From Bacteroidota bacterium (lineage in GTDB: Bacteria; Bacteroidota; Bacteroidia; Bacteroidales; F082), in NCBI GenBank assembly GCA_018336075.1, contig JAGXRB010000371.1, positions 1 through 38,825 of the forward strand: 38,825 nt of DNA, read 5' to 3'. Below are positions 1 to 8,801 of the stretch, in pieces (position 1 is the first letter of the stretch; each line of letters starts with the position of its first letter). The notes below the pieces were generated by a model. That model made no database searches, was not told where the DNA came from, and worked only from the letters and a program-made list of their open reading frames with translations. The position numbers and the translations under genes are program-made.

Positions 1-1030
1 CAGACAGTAGTAGTTTGTTGATTTGCTTTGCCAAAGATGGCCCCCGATAGATGAAGCCTGTGTATATCTGAACAAGATCGGCACCTGCGTTTATTTTTTC
101 TAAGGCATCTTCTGCACGCATGATGCCACCTACACCAATTATTGGAAAAGCTTTGCCTGATTTTTCAGCCAGATAGCGTATCACTTCAGTTGACCGATCG
201 CGTATCGGCAAACCACTTAGCCCTCCATTTCCGGCTTTCAGCGCATTTTCTTTTTCGTACTTTAAAGTGTATCTGGTGATGGTTGTGTTGGTTGCAACTA
301 CACCGTCAATTTTCGTTAAGCGCACAATATCAATCACTTCGTCGAGCTGCCCTTCATTGAGATCAGGAGAAACCTTCAGAAGTATGGGTTTACGTATTGG
401 TTTTCTATTGTTGATTTCCTGCAAACGATTCAAAATAAGCATTAATGCATCCTGATCCTGCAATTCTTTTAAATCTGAGATATTGGGACAGCTAACATTT
501 ACAACAAAATAGTCGACGTAATCGAATAACCCTTCAAAGTTTTTAACATAATCTTCAACAGCAGATGAATTGGGCGTCGCAGTGTTTTTTCCAATGTTGC
601 CACCAATGATAACATTGCTTTTTCGGTTTTTGAGTTTCTCAATGGCTGCATCCAGACCGAGGTTATTAAATCCCATCCTGTTGATGAGTCCCTCATCTTT
701 AGGCAACCTGAACAAACGTGGTTTTGGATTTCCGGGTTGGCCTTTTGGCGTTACAGTTCCTATTTCAATATGACTGAAACCAAATGCCGAAAGCTCATTA
801 AATACTTCAGCGTTTTTATCGAATCCGGCTGCAATTCCCACCGGATTGGAAAACTCCAACCCAAACACTGTGCGCTTCAGGCGAGGATCATCAACAGTCA
901 TCATCCATTTCGTAAGCTTTCTATTTCCCGGGATTGAGAAGAAAACTTTTAAAAGTCTTACGACCAAATGATGAACCTTTTCCGGATCAATTGAAAAGAG
1001 GCTTGGACGAATAAGATGCTTGTAAACCAT
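1..1030 (-). CDS. pyrD: Dihydroorotate dehydrogenase (quinone), class 2, C-terminus cut by window edge
   Basis: Oxidises dihydroorotate to orotate in pyrimidine synthesis, passing electrons through FMN to membrane quinone. I translated the minus strand from the ATG at 1028-1030 and the frame stays open for 343 codons to the window edge. The N-terminus (MVYKHLIRPSLFSIDPEKVH) matches the membrane-associating helices of class 2 enzymes. After it come NPVGIAAGFDKNAE (FMN/substrate site), IEIGTVTPKGQPGNPKPRLF, NRMGFNN, VVNVSCPNI (catalytic Ser region of class 2), VATNTT, and near the end GVGGI and QIYTGFIYRGP, the phosphate-binding end of the barrel. Class 2 enzymes are about 335-345 residues, so almost the whole protein is present. 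The upstream DUF5606 gene is co-directional, but a terminator lies in the 49-base gap and I saw no clear separate promoter. Identification is secure. Confidence 0.96.
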   Translation of the reverse strand, partial: MVYKHLIRPSLFSIDPEKVHHLVVRLLKVFFSIPGNRKLTKWMMTVDDPRLKRTVFGLEFSNPVGIAAGFDKNAEVFNELSAFGFSHIEIGTVTPKGQPGNPKPRLFRLPKDEGLINRMGFNNLGLDAAIEKLKNRKSNVIIGGNIGKNTATPNSSAVEDYVKNFEGLFDYVDYFVVNVSCPNISDLKELQDQDALMLILNRLQEINNRKPIRKPILLKVSPDLNEGQLDEVIDIVRLTKIDGVVATNTTITRYTLKYEKENALKAGNGGLSGLPIRDRSTEVIRYLAEKSGKAFPIIGVGGIMRAEDALEKINAGADLVQIYTGFIYRGPSLAKQINKLLLS

Positions 1031-1042
1031 GACTTTCCAGAT

Positions 1043-1070
1043 TAAAAAAAAGTCCCGTTGATGGGACTTT
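1043..1070 (-). terminator. Rho-independent terminator between the DUF5606 gene and pyrD
   Basis: A perfect 8-bp stem (1049-1056 with 1063-1070, arm AAAGTCCC read as aagtccc on plus) encloses a 6-base loop. On the minus strand it is followed by a run of T (plus-strand A run at 1043-1050). It lies 10 bases after the DUF5606 stop and about 18 bases before the pyrD start, so it should end most DUF5606 transcripts or attenuate read-through into pyrD. Confidence 0.75.
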
Positions 1071-1079
1071 ATTAAATTT

Positions 1080-1541
1080 TTATGAGACCTGATCTTCAGT
1101 TTTTTCTTCAGTTGAATCATCCGTTTCCGGCGAAGGCATTTCTTCTGATTCATCTGAAAAATCGAGCATTTGCTTTTCTGTTAGTTGACTGTACCAGATA
1201 AAAACCTTCTTCATATCAGATTGATATACAGCGTCTTCGTTGAAATCAGGTACTGCAATTGCAAATTTTTCTTTGAGCTGTTCAGGAGATAATTTTTTGG
1301 CATCGAAATCAAGCTGCTCACCCATTTCTTTAAAGATATTTTTGAAAACATCTTTCAACGGACGGTCTTCAGAAGTAGTGAAAATGCTTATTTCGGCGAG
1401 TGTACTCATTCTGTGATGTGAAAAGGTTGGAAATCTTTTGCCGTCGATAAGCGACTCAACCAAAACACTATTCTTTCCTTGTCCTGTTACTTTAAAAAGA
1501 CCCGGCTTCCCGGCAATCGATACAATCTTACTTAAATCCAT
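1080..1541 (-). CDS. DUF5606 domain protein, conserved in Bacteroidota
   Basis: 153 residues, cytoplasmic, no signal peptide or membrane segment. The N-terminal part (DLSKIVSIAGKPGLFKVTGQ, then VLVESLIDGKRFPTF) is the compact beta-rich domain of the DUF5606 family, which is widespread in Bacteroidota and has no established function. Residues 65-130 are helical and contain LSPEQLKEKFAIAVPDFNEDAVY. The last 25 residues are a very acidic, low-complexity tail rich in Glu, Ser, Thr and Asp. A TATTTTTG element at 1562-1569 lies just upstream of the start, and a terminator follows the stop. The family assignment comes from sequence memory of the N-terminal motif. The role is unknown. Confidence 0.85.
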   Translation of the reverse strand: MDLSKIVSIAGKPGLFKVTGQGKNSVLVESLIDGKRFPTFSHHRMSTLAEISIFTTSEDRPLKDVFKNIFKEMGEQLDFDAKKLSPEQLKEKFAIAVPDFNEDAVYQSDMKKVFIWYSQLTEKQMLDFSDESEEMPSPETDDSTEEKTEDQVS

Positions 1542-1561
1542 ATTTTATATTAAATTTTATG

Positions 1562-1569
1562 CAAAAATA
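1562..1569 (-). promoter_or_regulatory. Candidate -7 element for the DUF5606 gene
   Basis: On the minus strand this reads TATTTTTG, an exact match to the Bacteroidota -7 consensus TAnnTTTG. The ATG is 21 bases downstream, giving a short leader. No convincing -33 TTTG was seen at the expected spacing. Confidence 0.5.
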
Positions 1570-1623
1570 AAAAATTTCCTCAATCTTTGCAGGAAAGAGC
1601 GTGTTTATTGATGCCGGGTTGTA

Positions 1624-1653
1624 ATTGCTGTCCGCAACAAAACTATATCTTTG
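1624..1653 (+). promoter_or_regulatory. Candidate Bacteroidota promoter for the DUF2279 gene
   Basis: ATTG at 1624-1627, an 18-base spacer, then TATCTTTG at 1646-1653, fitting the -33 TTTG / -7 TAnnTTTG pattern. The coding start is 26 bases further on. Confidence 0.55.
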
Positions 1654-1678
1654 ATCAACCTAACAAAGCTTTTTATTC

Positions 1679-2650
1679 ATGAGTCGTCGCGAGTTTTTTC
1701 TATGGTTTGGCTTAATTGTTCTGAGCTTTTTTTTTCAATTTGAATTGAAAGCTCAGAAAAACTATATGTTGAATAACCACCCACAGTGGCTTATTCCATC
1801 GGATAGCTTAAATAATAGTCGCCTGTTGCTTTTCACATCCTCTGTTACAGTGGCCTATGGAGCTGCACTTTATGGTTTAAATAACCTTTGGTATGCCGAC
1901 TATCCCAAAGGTTCCTTCAGATGGATAAACGACCTGAAAGAATGGCAACAGGTTGATAAAGCTGGTCATATGGTAACGCCTTATCTGGAAGCACGTTACT
2001 TGATGGAGATGATGCGCTGGACTGGAATGGATCATCGAAAAGCTGCGATTTATGCCGGACTGACGGCTTTTATGTTTCAAAATACAATCGAAGTTTTTGA
2101 TGGTTTTTCTGCTGAATGGGGTGCATCAGCATCAGATATCGGGGCAAATTTTCTGGGAGCTGCCTTGATGAGTAGTCAGGAATTAATCTGGGGTGAGCAA
2201 AGAATGATGCTGAAGGTAATGCCTTCTTTTGTAAAATATCCGGATACGGAACTCAGGGAACGCGCTGAATATTTATTTGGCGAAAGCTTTTTCAACAGAT
2301 TTATAAAAGATTATAATTCTATCAATGTTTGGTTAAGCATTAATCCGGCATCATTTAATAAAGAGCAGAAGCATTTAAGATGGTTGAATATTGCCATTGG
2401 TTATGGTGCAGGCGGAATGTTTGGTGGATACGACAATATCTGGACTGACAGCAATGGTATTTATCACGACCGATCTGATGTTATTCGCTACCGTAAATTT
2501 ATGCTGTCACTTGATGTTGACTTTTCAAAAATACCAACACGATCGCGCTATTTAAAGACTGTTTTTAGCCTCCTCAATATCGTTAAAGTTCCTGCTCCTT
2601 CAATTGAATTTAACACAAAAGGACAGGTGCTTTTTCATCCATTGAGGTAA
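1679..2650 (+). CDS. DUF2279 family (YfiM-like) envelope protein
   Basis: 323 residues. The first 25 form a signal peptide or membrane anchor (RREFFLWFGLIVLSFFFQF) ending at LKAQ, so the protein is exported. There is no lipobox Cys, unlike YfiM lipoproteins. Residues 48-66 form another hydrophobic segment. The DUF2279 core follows, with VDKAGHMVTPYLEARYLMEM (conserved Lys-x-x-His) and ASASDIGANFLGA, where small residues and Asp line predicted membrane-embedded helices. The C-terminal 120 residues (INVWLSINPASFNK, then LNIAIGYGAGGMFGGYDN) look like beta-strands. Function is not known. It has its own promoter and stands alone between convergent and divergent neighbours. Family assignment is fairly secure; the role is not inferable. 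Confidence 0.82.
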   Translation: MSRREFFLWFGLIVLSFFFQFELKAQKNYMLNNHPQWLIPSDSLNNSRLLLFTSSVTVAYGAALYGLNNLWYADYPKGSFRWINDLKEWQQVDKAGHMVTPYLEARYLMEMMRWTGMDHRKAAIYAGLTAFMFQNTIEVFDGFSAEWGASASDIGANFLGAALMSSQELIWGEQRMMLKVMPSFVKYPDTELRERAEYLFGESFFNRFIKDYNSINVWLSINPASFNKEQKHLRWLNIAIGYGAGGMFGGYDNIWTDSNGIYHDRSDVIRYRKFMLSLDVDFSKIPTRSRYLKTVFSLLNIVKVPAPSIEFNTKGQVLFHPLR

Positions 2651-2681
2651 GAAAAATTACATTGTTATAACTTTCTGAAAT

Positions 2682-2707
2682 AAAAAAAGCGCCCGAAATT
2701 CAGACGC
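2682..2707 (-). terminator. Rho-independent terminator of the S8 protease gene
   Basis: On the minus strand GCGTCTGA pairs with TCGGGCGC (with G-U wobbles) around a 3-base loop and is followed by seven T. The wobble pairs would be C-A mismatches on the plus strand, so it is oriented for the minus-strand gene, whose stop lies about 34 bases upstream. Confidence 0.7.
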
Positions 2708-2740
2708 CTTTGAAGATTTATGCAGATTTTCAGTTTTGAA

Positions 2741-5479
2741 TTATTTGACCATGATTTTCACGCTTTCAGAAATCCCTTTTCCTTCGATATTGATAATGTA
2801 AATGCCTGCAGGTAATGTGAGTGCTTTGGCATAAAGAATTTCACCTCTGAGAAGATCATCGAAAACATTTCTTCCATCAGCAGCATATATGTTTAGTTTA
2901 GCATTTGAATATCCTGCTGGAAGATTTAAAGTCATTTGTCCATTAGCATAATGTGCTTTTACTTGCCCTTTAGCGGCTTCTTTTATTCCGACTGCGCCCC
3001 AGTCATAGACTTTGATGTTGTCAATTAGGATACCATATCCGGGTGTGGATTCAAGTTTCCAGGCGAGATAGCCAAAGTTTTCAGTTTCAGGAATAAGAAT
3101 AGCTTCAGCTTCAAGCCATCCATCAGCAGCTTCGAAGCCAGAAAGAGACAATAGCTGATGTGTAAAGTCTGCAGTATCAGCATTATTTCCCCAATACAAA
3201 CTTAATTGTTCTTGCGTACCATTAACTAAAGCACGATAAAAGAAATTGATGTAATATTCGCTACCTGTTTCTGTCATAATGGGAGGTGAAATCAGATAAT
3301 TGTTGAAGTTTACTTGTAAAAGACCTGATGGATTGTAGCATACAAGTGCCTGACTACCCTCGTAGCTGCTGTGTGTTGTTGATGCCCACTTGGCATTGTT
3401 GTAATTTTTCTGTTGCCATGAATCTGGTAGAAGTGGTGTACTTACGTCTTCCAGGTCAATGACATATGGAAATTCGTTAACAACAAATAAAGAGTTGAAA
3501 TGCCAGATTTCTTCGCAACTTTCATTTTCTCCAAATGAATTTACCGGAACAACTTTCAGATAATATGTGTTTCCTGGCTGAAGTTCTGCATCAAAGAAGT
3601 TGTCAATCATTGAAACACCATCCATAATATTCGTTGGATTCTCAATGCCATCACCATCAGTGCCAAAATAAACATTATAGCTTGAAGAAAAAGCAGATGG
3701 ATGCCAGCGAATAGTCAATGAAAGAGGGTTGTTTAAAGAATTTGCAGCAGGTTCAATCAGGCCTTGTGAACAGAATGGCAGACCCTGATATTCGTTAATT
3801 CCACTGATGATAAGTGAGAAAACCTGATCAGAGTTTAGTTCACCAGCATGATCAACCTGAATGGTGTAGGTGCCTGGAAGGGGATTTTCTATATGGATCA
3901 GTTCAACATTATCTACATAATTTTTGCCATCTTTTGAAGCAGGTGCTGTCGGGTTATCAGGGTCGAGACTGTAGGGAAAGAAAATCTCACCATCCGGTGC
4001 AATGATTTTTAAATCAAGATCATGTACTAGTGAAGGAGTTCTGACATTTAACCCATTTGGCAGCACTGTGCCAGCAGGGTCGATCCACGCGATGGTTACT
4101 CTCAGAGGAGTGCTGCCTTGTGCTATAACTTCACGTGTAAAAACAGAGTCTATTGATAGTGTAATTTCGTCAATTACATTTTGAATCACATCATCTTCTG
4201 AAATAATATTGGCTGCACGTTCAGCATTAAGCAAGCCCCAGCCAAACATATAATCCGGACCTTCTGCAGGACCTGCTTCATCGGCAGTATGAATTGCAAG
4301 TGCTCGGAGTGTGCTGGAAAGCATTGAAGCGCCACTGTGCGTTTGCTGATAATGTTGCTGTAGCAGGGCAAGTGTTCCTGCTGTATTCGGGGATGACATG
4401 CTGGTTCCGCTTTTGGTAGAATAGTGTGTATTATTATTCGATCCTGCCGAGAATGTGCTTACACCCTTTGCAACGATATCCGGTTTAATCCTGCCATCAT
4501 CGACCGGCCCCCAACTACTAAAACTACTCATTATAACTGAAGATGGGCCGGTATAATTCATAACCTGTGCCACAGCTCCCACTGACATCATATTTTTGGC
4601 TGTTCCGCCATCACCAATACAATCGAAGCCATCAGCACCGCCATCTACAGGTGCCAGATTACCAGTTCCTGCATTGGGTGGCCCTTGTCCGCGATCATTT
4701 CCTGACGATTTTACAATAAGATAATAAGGTGCGTTGTAGGCGATTTGATCCCAGTCGCGGGAACGGCTCCCATAAAACCCAAAACGATAATCCTCCTGAT
4801 CGGAGATGTTATTGTCTCCATACCAGGTCCAGTTACCGCTGCTGCTATGCCAGCCTGTTATGTAGCCATAAGAATGATTGGAAACTTCCAGGCCCAGTGA
4901 AGCAGCCAAAGCCATCTCACCTTCTGCATTATTCCAGTCATGTGCTTTTAATGTTCCCATGTAGCTCATTCCTTTGGCGTTGGGATTTACACCTCCACCA
5001 ACAAGGGTGCCGGCAACATGGGTAGCATGATCACTTAATGACGTTGCACCATCGGTTTGAACAACCCTCGGAATCCCGGTATTGTTGAATTCCTGATGGG
5101 TGAGTCTTACAGCGCCTCCGTCCCATTCACCCAATCTGTCGTAGCCCTCACCGGTTAAATTCAGGCCTGTGCTACCGCCTTCCCAAAGCTCAAATGCTCT
5201 GGTAGTAATTGCGGCTCCAATATTGTTGGTTACCAGATAAACCGGCTGTCCATCTTTTACGTCCATTAACTGGATAATGGTGCCATCTTCAAACTCTTGT
5301 CTGACAGTGATATTATTATCATTTGCCCATGTGGCAGCTCTTTTTGAAGCCTCTTTCCATTCGTTTTCTTTTTCTACAGCAAATGACTCCAAAAATGGGA
5401 TGTTGGTAACCCTTTGCGCAAAAACATTAAAGCCAAAAAACATTAAAAAGGCTATAAGAATAGTTTTCTGTAAATTCAT
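2741..5479 (-). CDS. Secreted S8 (subtilisin-like) serine protease with T9SS sorting domain
   Basis: 912 residues. A Sec signal peptide (residues 1-21, ending NVFAQ) and a C-terminal type A sorting domain (about 835-912, with LPAGIYIINIEG and a basic end) predict export through the type IX system to the cell surface or medium. The peptidase spans about 75-425. Asp120 lies in WDGG, His151 in DHATHVAGT, the oxyanion Asn261 in SSGND, and nucleophile Ser360 in SGTSMSSPNTAGT, so the triad is complete. A beta-sandwich (about 440-560) and a fibronectin-III-like domain (565-670) follow, then a jelly-roll domain (680-825; NYLISPPI, GILIDNIKVYD) of the kind found in secreted adhesins and proteases. It likely degrades extracellular protein for nutrition. 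A promoter lies at 5510-5538 and a terminator follows the stop. Confidence 0.93.
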   Translation of the reverse strand: MNLQKTILIAFLMFFGFNVFAQRVTNIPFLESFAVEKENEWKEASKRAATWANDNNITVRQEFEDGTIIQLMDVKDGQPVYLVTNNIGAAITTRAFELWEGGSTGLNLTGEGYDRLGEWDGGAVRLTHQEFNNTGIPRVVQTDGATSLSDHATHVAGTLVGGGVNPNAKGMSYMGTLKAHDWNNAEGEMALAASLGLEVSNHSYGYITGWHSSSGNWTWYGDNNISDQEDYRFGFYGSRSRDWDQIAYNAPYYLIVKSSGNDRGQGPPNAGTGNLAPVDGGADGFDCIGDGGTAKNMMSVGAVAQVMNYTGPSSVIMSSFSSWGPVDDGRIKPDIVAKGVSTFSAGSNNNTHYSTKSGTSMSSPNTAGTLALLQQHYQQTHSGASMLSSTLRALAIHTADEAGPAEGPDYMFGWGLLNAERAANIISEDDVIQNVIDEITLSIDSVFTREVIAQGSTPLRVTIAWIDPAGTVLPNGLNVRTPSLVHDLDLKIIAPDGEIFFPYSLDPDNPTAPASKDGKNYVDNVELIHIENPLPGTYTIQVDHAGELNSDQVFSLIISGINEYQGLPFCSQGLIEPAANSLNNPLSLTIRWHPSAFSSSYNVYFGTDGDGIENPTNIMDGVSMIDNFFDAELQPGNTYYLKVVPVNSFGENESCEEIWHFNSLFVVNEFPYVIDLEDVSTPLLPDSWQQKNYNNAKWASTTHSSYEGSQALVCYNPSGLLQVNFNNYLISPPIMTETGSEYYINFFYRALVNGTQEQLSLYWGNNADTADFTHQLLSLSGFEAADGWLEAEAILIPETENFGYLAWKLESTPGYGILIDNIKVYDWGAVGIKEAAKGQVKAHYANGQMTLNLPAGYSNAKLNIYAADGRNVFDDLLRGEILYAKALTLPAGIYIINIEGKGISESVKIMVK

Positions 5480-5509
5480 TATCAGATAATATTAGTTTAA
5501 TTGATTGGA

Positions 5510-5538
5510 CAAAAATATACTTTCTTGGTTAATACAAA
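5510..5538 (-). promoter_or_regulatory. Candidate promoter of the S8 protease gene
   Basis: On the minus strand TTTG (plus 5535-5538), a 17-base spacer and TATTTTTG (plus 5510-5517), both exact matches to the Bacteroidota -33 and -7 elements. The protease ATG is about 30 bases downstream. Confidence 0.6.
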
Positions 5539-5855
5539 CACAAACACCAAAATGTTTAATGAAATTAATTGTTTTTAAATAAATGTTAAGATGAGAATGC
5601 TTTTTTTTAAGCCAACAAAGAAAGATTGTTTTCATAAGGCATAAAAACTACCTGCAATTTATCTGAAACTCATTTTCCCTTAGAAAGAATTAATGTAAAA
5701 AGAGATAAACATATCAGAAAAATAAAAATGGAATCAAGAATTTCACGAAATTTACACTTTAAATGCAAGGCTTATTAGCTATAAAGTGTTCGGATAGAAA
5801 TTTATTTTTTTTATCGACACTGAAAAAAATCAAATTTATTTACACTTGAAATTCG
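5539..5855. other. AT-rich divergent intergenic region with ACACTT repeats upstream of malQ
   Basis: The 400-base gap between the protease and malQ holds no ORF of note. It contains an 8-bp perfect inverted repeat, ACACTTTA (5754-5761) and TAAAGTGT (5782-5789). The 9-mer TTTACACTT also occurs twice, at 5751-5759 and 5839-5847, the second copy just upstream of the malQ -7 box. These could be regulator binding sites for malQ, but no regulator gene is adjacent. Confidence 0.35.
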
Positions 5856-5863
5856 TATATTTG
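5856..5863 (+). promoter_or_regulatory. Candidate -7 element of malQ
   Basis: TATATTTG matches TAnnTTTG exactly and lies 17 bases before the ATG. A -33 element is not obvious (TTTA at 5835-5838). Confidence 0.5.
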
Positions 5864-5879
5864 ACCAAACGTTATCCTT

Positions 5880-8591
5880 ATGAAAATACTATTCAATATC
5901 CGTTACAAGAGCAGCTGGGGACAAGTTGTTTGTGTTGCCGGTTCTGGTGATTTTTTATCAAATTGGGATATGGACCAAAGCGTTCAACTCAATTACATCG
6001 GCAATGATGAATGGGCAATAGAGATCGAGGCAGAAGAAAATGGGTTTTTTGAATACAAATACCTTATTCGGGATGCCAGCGGTGTTATTACATGGGAAGG
6101 AGGTAATAACCGGTTTCTTTATACTTCAGGCTACCAGAGCATGGCTGTAAGAGATACATGGCATCCTATTGCTGATCCCAACAGGGTTATGCTGACAAAG
6201 GTTTTTACAGATGTCATTATGAAGCCTTTAGTGCTATATAAACAAGAAATCTTAACTGAATCTGACCTGAGAATACGGCTTTCATTGCTTGCACCACGCG
6301 TGGGTACAGGTTATGGAATGGCAGTCATCGGTTCTATACCAGCTTTGGGCGGCTGGGAGAAGCCTGTATTAATGAGTAACCAAAACTATCCTATTTGGGA
6401 ATTGGAGCTTGATGCATCAGATTTTGATATGGTAATTGAATACAAATATGTTATCGTAAGGCTTTCAGATAAAGCTGTTTCCACCTGGGAGGAAGGCGAA
6501 AACAGACTTTTTTACCCTGTAATAGCTGATGAAAAGAACGCTGTACTTGTTGTTAACGACGAAAATTTCCGTTATCCTGTAGGCAACTGGAAAGGCGCGG
6601 GAGTAGCTGTGCCGGTTTTTTCCCTGCGCACAAATGAAAGTTTTGGGGTTGGTGAATTTAATGACATTAAAAAACTTGTTGACTGGTGCGTCAAAACAGG
6701 ATTGCGAATGATCCAGGTATTGCCGGTAAACGAAACAGTGGCAACACATTCATGGCTAGATTCTTACCCATACAAATCTATAACTGTGATGGCGCTTCAT
6801 CCAATGTATCTTCATCTGCCAGCTTTAGGTCAGTTGAAAGATAAAAAGCTGATGAAAGAGTTTAATAGAATAGGGAAGGAGCTCAACGAAAAGCCAGTTG
6901 TTGATTATGTTGGGGTGACCAAAGCCAAAGCCCGCTATTTTAAACTAATCTTTGATCAGGAATGGGATACTATAAGCAAGTCAAAAGACTTCTTAAAATT
7001 CTTTGAAGAAAACAGCGAATGGCTTGTTCCTTATGCTGCTTTCTGCTATTTACGTGATCAATATAAAACCAGTGATTTCAGGCAATGGGGTGATTATGCC
7101 TTCTATAAACCAGAACAAATTAAAGCATTGACCGATCCAGCTCAGCCACACCACGAGCATATTGCAGTGCATTATTATCAACAATTTCATCTTGACAAGC
7201 AATTGCGTGAAGTTGCTGATTATGCGCATGGAAATGGAATTGGGCTGAAAGGAGATATACCTATTGGAATTAGTCCAAACAGCATAGAAGCATGGACAGA
7301 ACCGCAGCTCTTTAATTTGAACGGACAGGCTGGCGCGCCACCCGACGACTTTGCTGTTATGGGCCAGAACTGGGGTTTTCCAACCTACAACTGGGATGTA
7401 ATGGCACAGGATGGATATGCATGGTGGAAGAAAAGACTTTATATGATGGAGAAATATTTTGATGCATACAGGATTGATCATATTTTAGGTTTTTTCAGAA
7501 TATGGGAAATTCCGAAAAATGCACTTCACGGTTTGTTGGGATATTTCAAACCAGGCATGCCGTTATCTGTTTCAGAGATTGAAGACAGGGGAGTCTGGTT
7601 TGATCATGAACGATTTACTAAACCATATATAAAGGAGTACTTTTTACATGAATTTTTTGGTGAATATTCAGATGAGGTGCGAAGAAAATATCTTGTTGAA
7701 GTCGATTATGAGCAATATGAACTCAAACCCGACTTCAATTCGCAGCGGAAAATATATGACCATTTTTCACCCCACGGTGAAACAAAAGAGGTTTCCGCAA
7801 AAGATATCATTATCAGAGATGGATTGATGAGTTTGCTCAATGAGGTGCTGTTTATTAAAGACCCATATGCCGAATACACTGCCTTTCATCCTCGTATTGC
7901 ATTCCATTTTACCTATTCCTATCGGGATCTTGAGGATTATCAAAAAGAAATACTGAATGAACTTTACATACATTTCTTTTACAAAAGACACGAAGAATTC
8001 TGGAAATATCATGCCCTTTCAAAACTTCCTTCTATCGTAGCTGCTTCCAAGATGTTGGTTTGTGGCGAAGATCTTGGGATGGTGCCTGAAAATGTGCCCG
8101 AGGTTATGCAAATGCTAAATATTTTGAGTCTTGAGATTCAAAGGATGCCAAAGAATCCAAAGGTTGAATTTGGACACCCGGCTGATGCACCCTATTTGAG
8201 TGTTTGTACTACTTCCACACATGACATGTCAACGATAAGAGGTTGGTGGGAAGAAGACAGGGCAAGAACACAACGATTTTATAACCGGATTTTGGGTCAT
8301 AATGATCAAATACCTTTTTTTGCAGAACCCTGGGTTTGTCAGGAAATTATCCGCCAGCACCTTCATTCACCTTCAATGTGGACTATCTTTCCAATTCAGG
8401 ATTTGCTGGCAATAGATGGAAGTATAAGATGGGAACAAACTGATAAAGAAAGAATTAACATTCCAAGTGATCCCGAAAACAAATGGCAATATCGGATGAT
8501 TATTTCGCTTGAAGAACTTTTGGATGCATCTGATTTTAACGAACAGCTTAAAGGAATGATGCATATTTCAGGCAGAGATGCAGCCTATTAA
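5880..8591 (+). CDS. malQ: 4-alpha-glucanotransferase (GH77) with two N-terminal CBM20 starch-binding domains
   Basis: Transfers 1,4-alpha-glucan segments between maltodextrins during glycogen and maltose metabolism; no signal peptide, so cytoplasmic. 903 residues. Two CBM20 modules lie at about 1-95 (VCVAGSGDFLSNWD, FEYKYLIRD, WEGGNNRFL) and 125-220 (VIGSIPALGGWEKPVLM, EYKYVIV, WEEGENRLF). The GH77 barrel occupies about 235-890. The catalytic nucleophile is Asp533 in YRIDHILGF, the acid/base Glu730 in CGEDLGMVP, and the stabilising Asp782 in TSTHDMSTIRGWW. GDIPIGISPNS and PPDDFAVMGQNWGFPTYNW are family motifs. About 900 residues with tandem CBM20 is the large form seen in Bacteroidota and in plant DPE2, against about 500 for thermophile enzymes. 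Monocistronic: own -7 box and a strong terminator at 8724-8759. Confidence 0.96.
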   Translation: MKILFNIRYKSSWGQVVCVAGSGDFLSNWDMDQSVQLNYIGNDEWAIEIEAEENGFFEYKYLIRDASGVITWEGGNNRFLYTSGYQSMAVRDTWHPIADPNRVMLTKVFTDVIMKPLVLYKQEILTESDLRIRLSLLAPRVGTGYGMAVIGSIPALGGWEKPVLMSNQNYPIWELELDASDFDMVIEYKYVIVRLSDKAVSTWEEGENRLFYPVIADEKNAVLVVNDENFRYPVGNWKGAGVAVPVFSLRTNESFGVGEFNDIKKLVDWCVKTGLRMIQVLPVNETVATHSWLDSYPYKSITVMALHPMYLHLPALGQLKDKKLMKEFNRIGKELNEKPVVDYVGVTKAKARYFKLIFDQEWDTISKSKDFLKFFEENSEWLVPYAAFCYLRDQYKTSDFRQWGDYAFYKPEQIKALTDPAQPHHEHIAVHYYQQFHLDKQLREVADYAHGNGIGLKGDIPIGISPNSIEAWTEPQLFNLNGQAGAPPDDFAVMGQNWGFPTYNWDVMAQDGYAWWKKRLYMMEKYFDAYRIDHILGFFRIWEIPKNALHGLLGYFKPGMPLSVSEIEDRGVWFDHERFTKPYIKEYFLHEFFGEYSDEVRRKYLVEVDYEQYELKPDFNSQRKIYDHFSPHGETKEVSAKDIIIRDGLMSLLNEVLFIKDPYAEYTAFHPRIAFHFTYSYRDLEDYQKEILNELYIHFFYKRHEEFWKYHALSKLPSIVAASKMLVCGEDLGMVPENVPEVMQMLNILSLEIQRMPKNPKVEFGHPADAPYLSVCTTSTHDMSTIRGWWEEDRARTQRFYNRILGHNDQIPFFAEPWVCQEIIRQHLHSPSMWTIFPIQDLLAIDGSIRWEQTDKERINIPSDPENKWQYRMIISLEELLDASDFNEQLKGMMHISGRDAAY

Positions 8592-8723
8592 GCATAATGT
8601 CCAGCTATAACAGAAACGCACTAATGAACTGTAATATACAGAATACCAGTGATCTATGCATAAAACATGTAGAGCAGTTTATTCTGGTAATTTTGCCTGA
8701 AGGATAAAGGAGAGATAAAATAG

Positions 8724-8759
8724 AAAAAACCTGTAACAGGACGTTTCAGGTTTTTTTTT
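8724..8759 (+). terminator. Terminator after malQ, likely bidirectional
   Basis: AAAAAACCTG pairs with CAGGTTTTTT over 10 bp around a 13-base loop, followed by nine T on the plus strand. The A run on the 5' arm gives a U tract on the minus strand too, so it could also stop transcripts from the small minus-strand genes at 8802-9150. Confidence 0.78.
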
Positions 8760-8801
8760 GGCGACTGCTTGCATAAAGCCCCTGGGCAAAGGGGAAGGAG
8801 G

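Noticed and set aside
7050-7481. 143-codon open frame on the minus strand inside malQ
   Set aside because: It lies wholly antisense to conserved GH77 sequence including the catalytic region, and its own translation is rich in Cys, Ile, Phe and His without domain logic. It is a shadow frame.
8779-8794. CCCCT/AGGGG hairpin after the small minus-strand gene
   Set aside because: Locally GC-rich and eye-catching, but the stem is 5 bp and no U tract follows; the stronger hairpin at 8724-8759 explains termination better.
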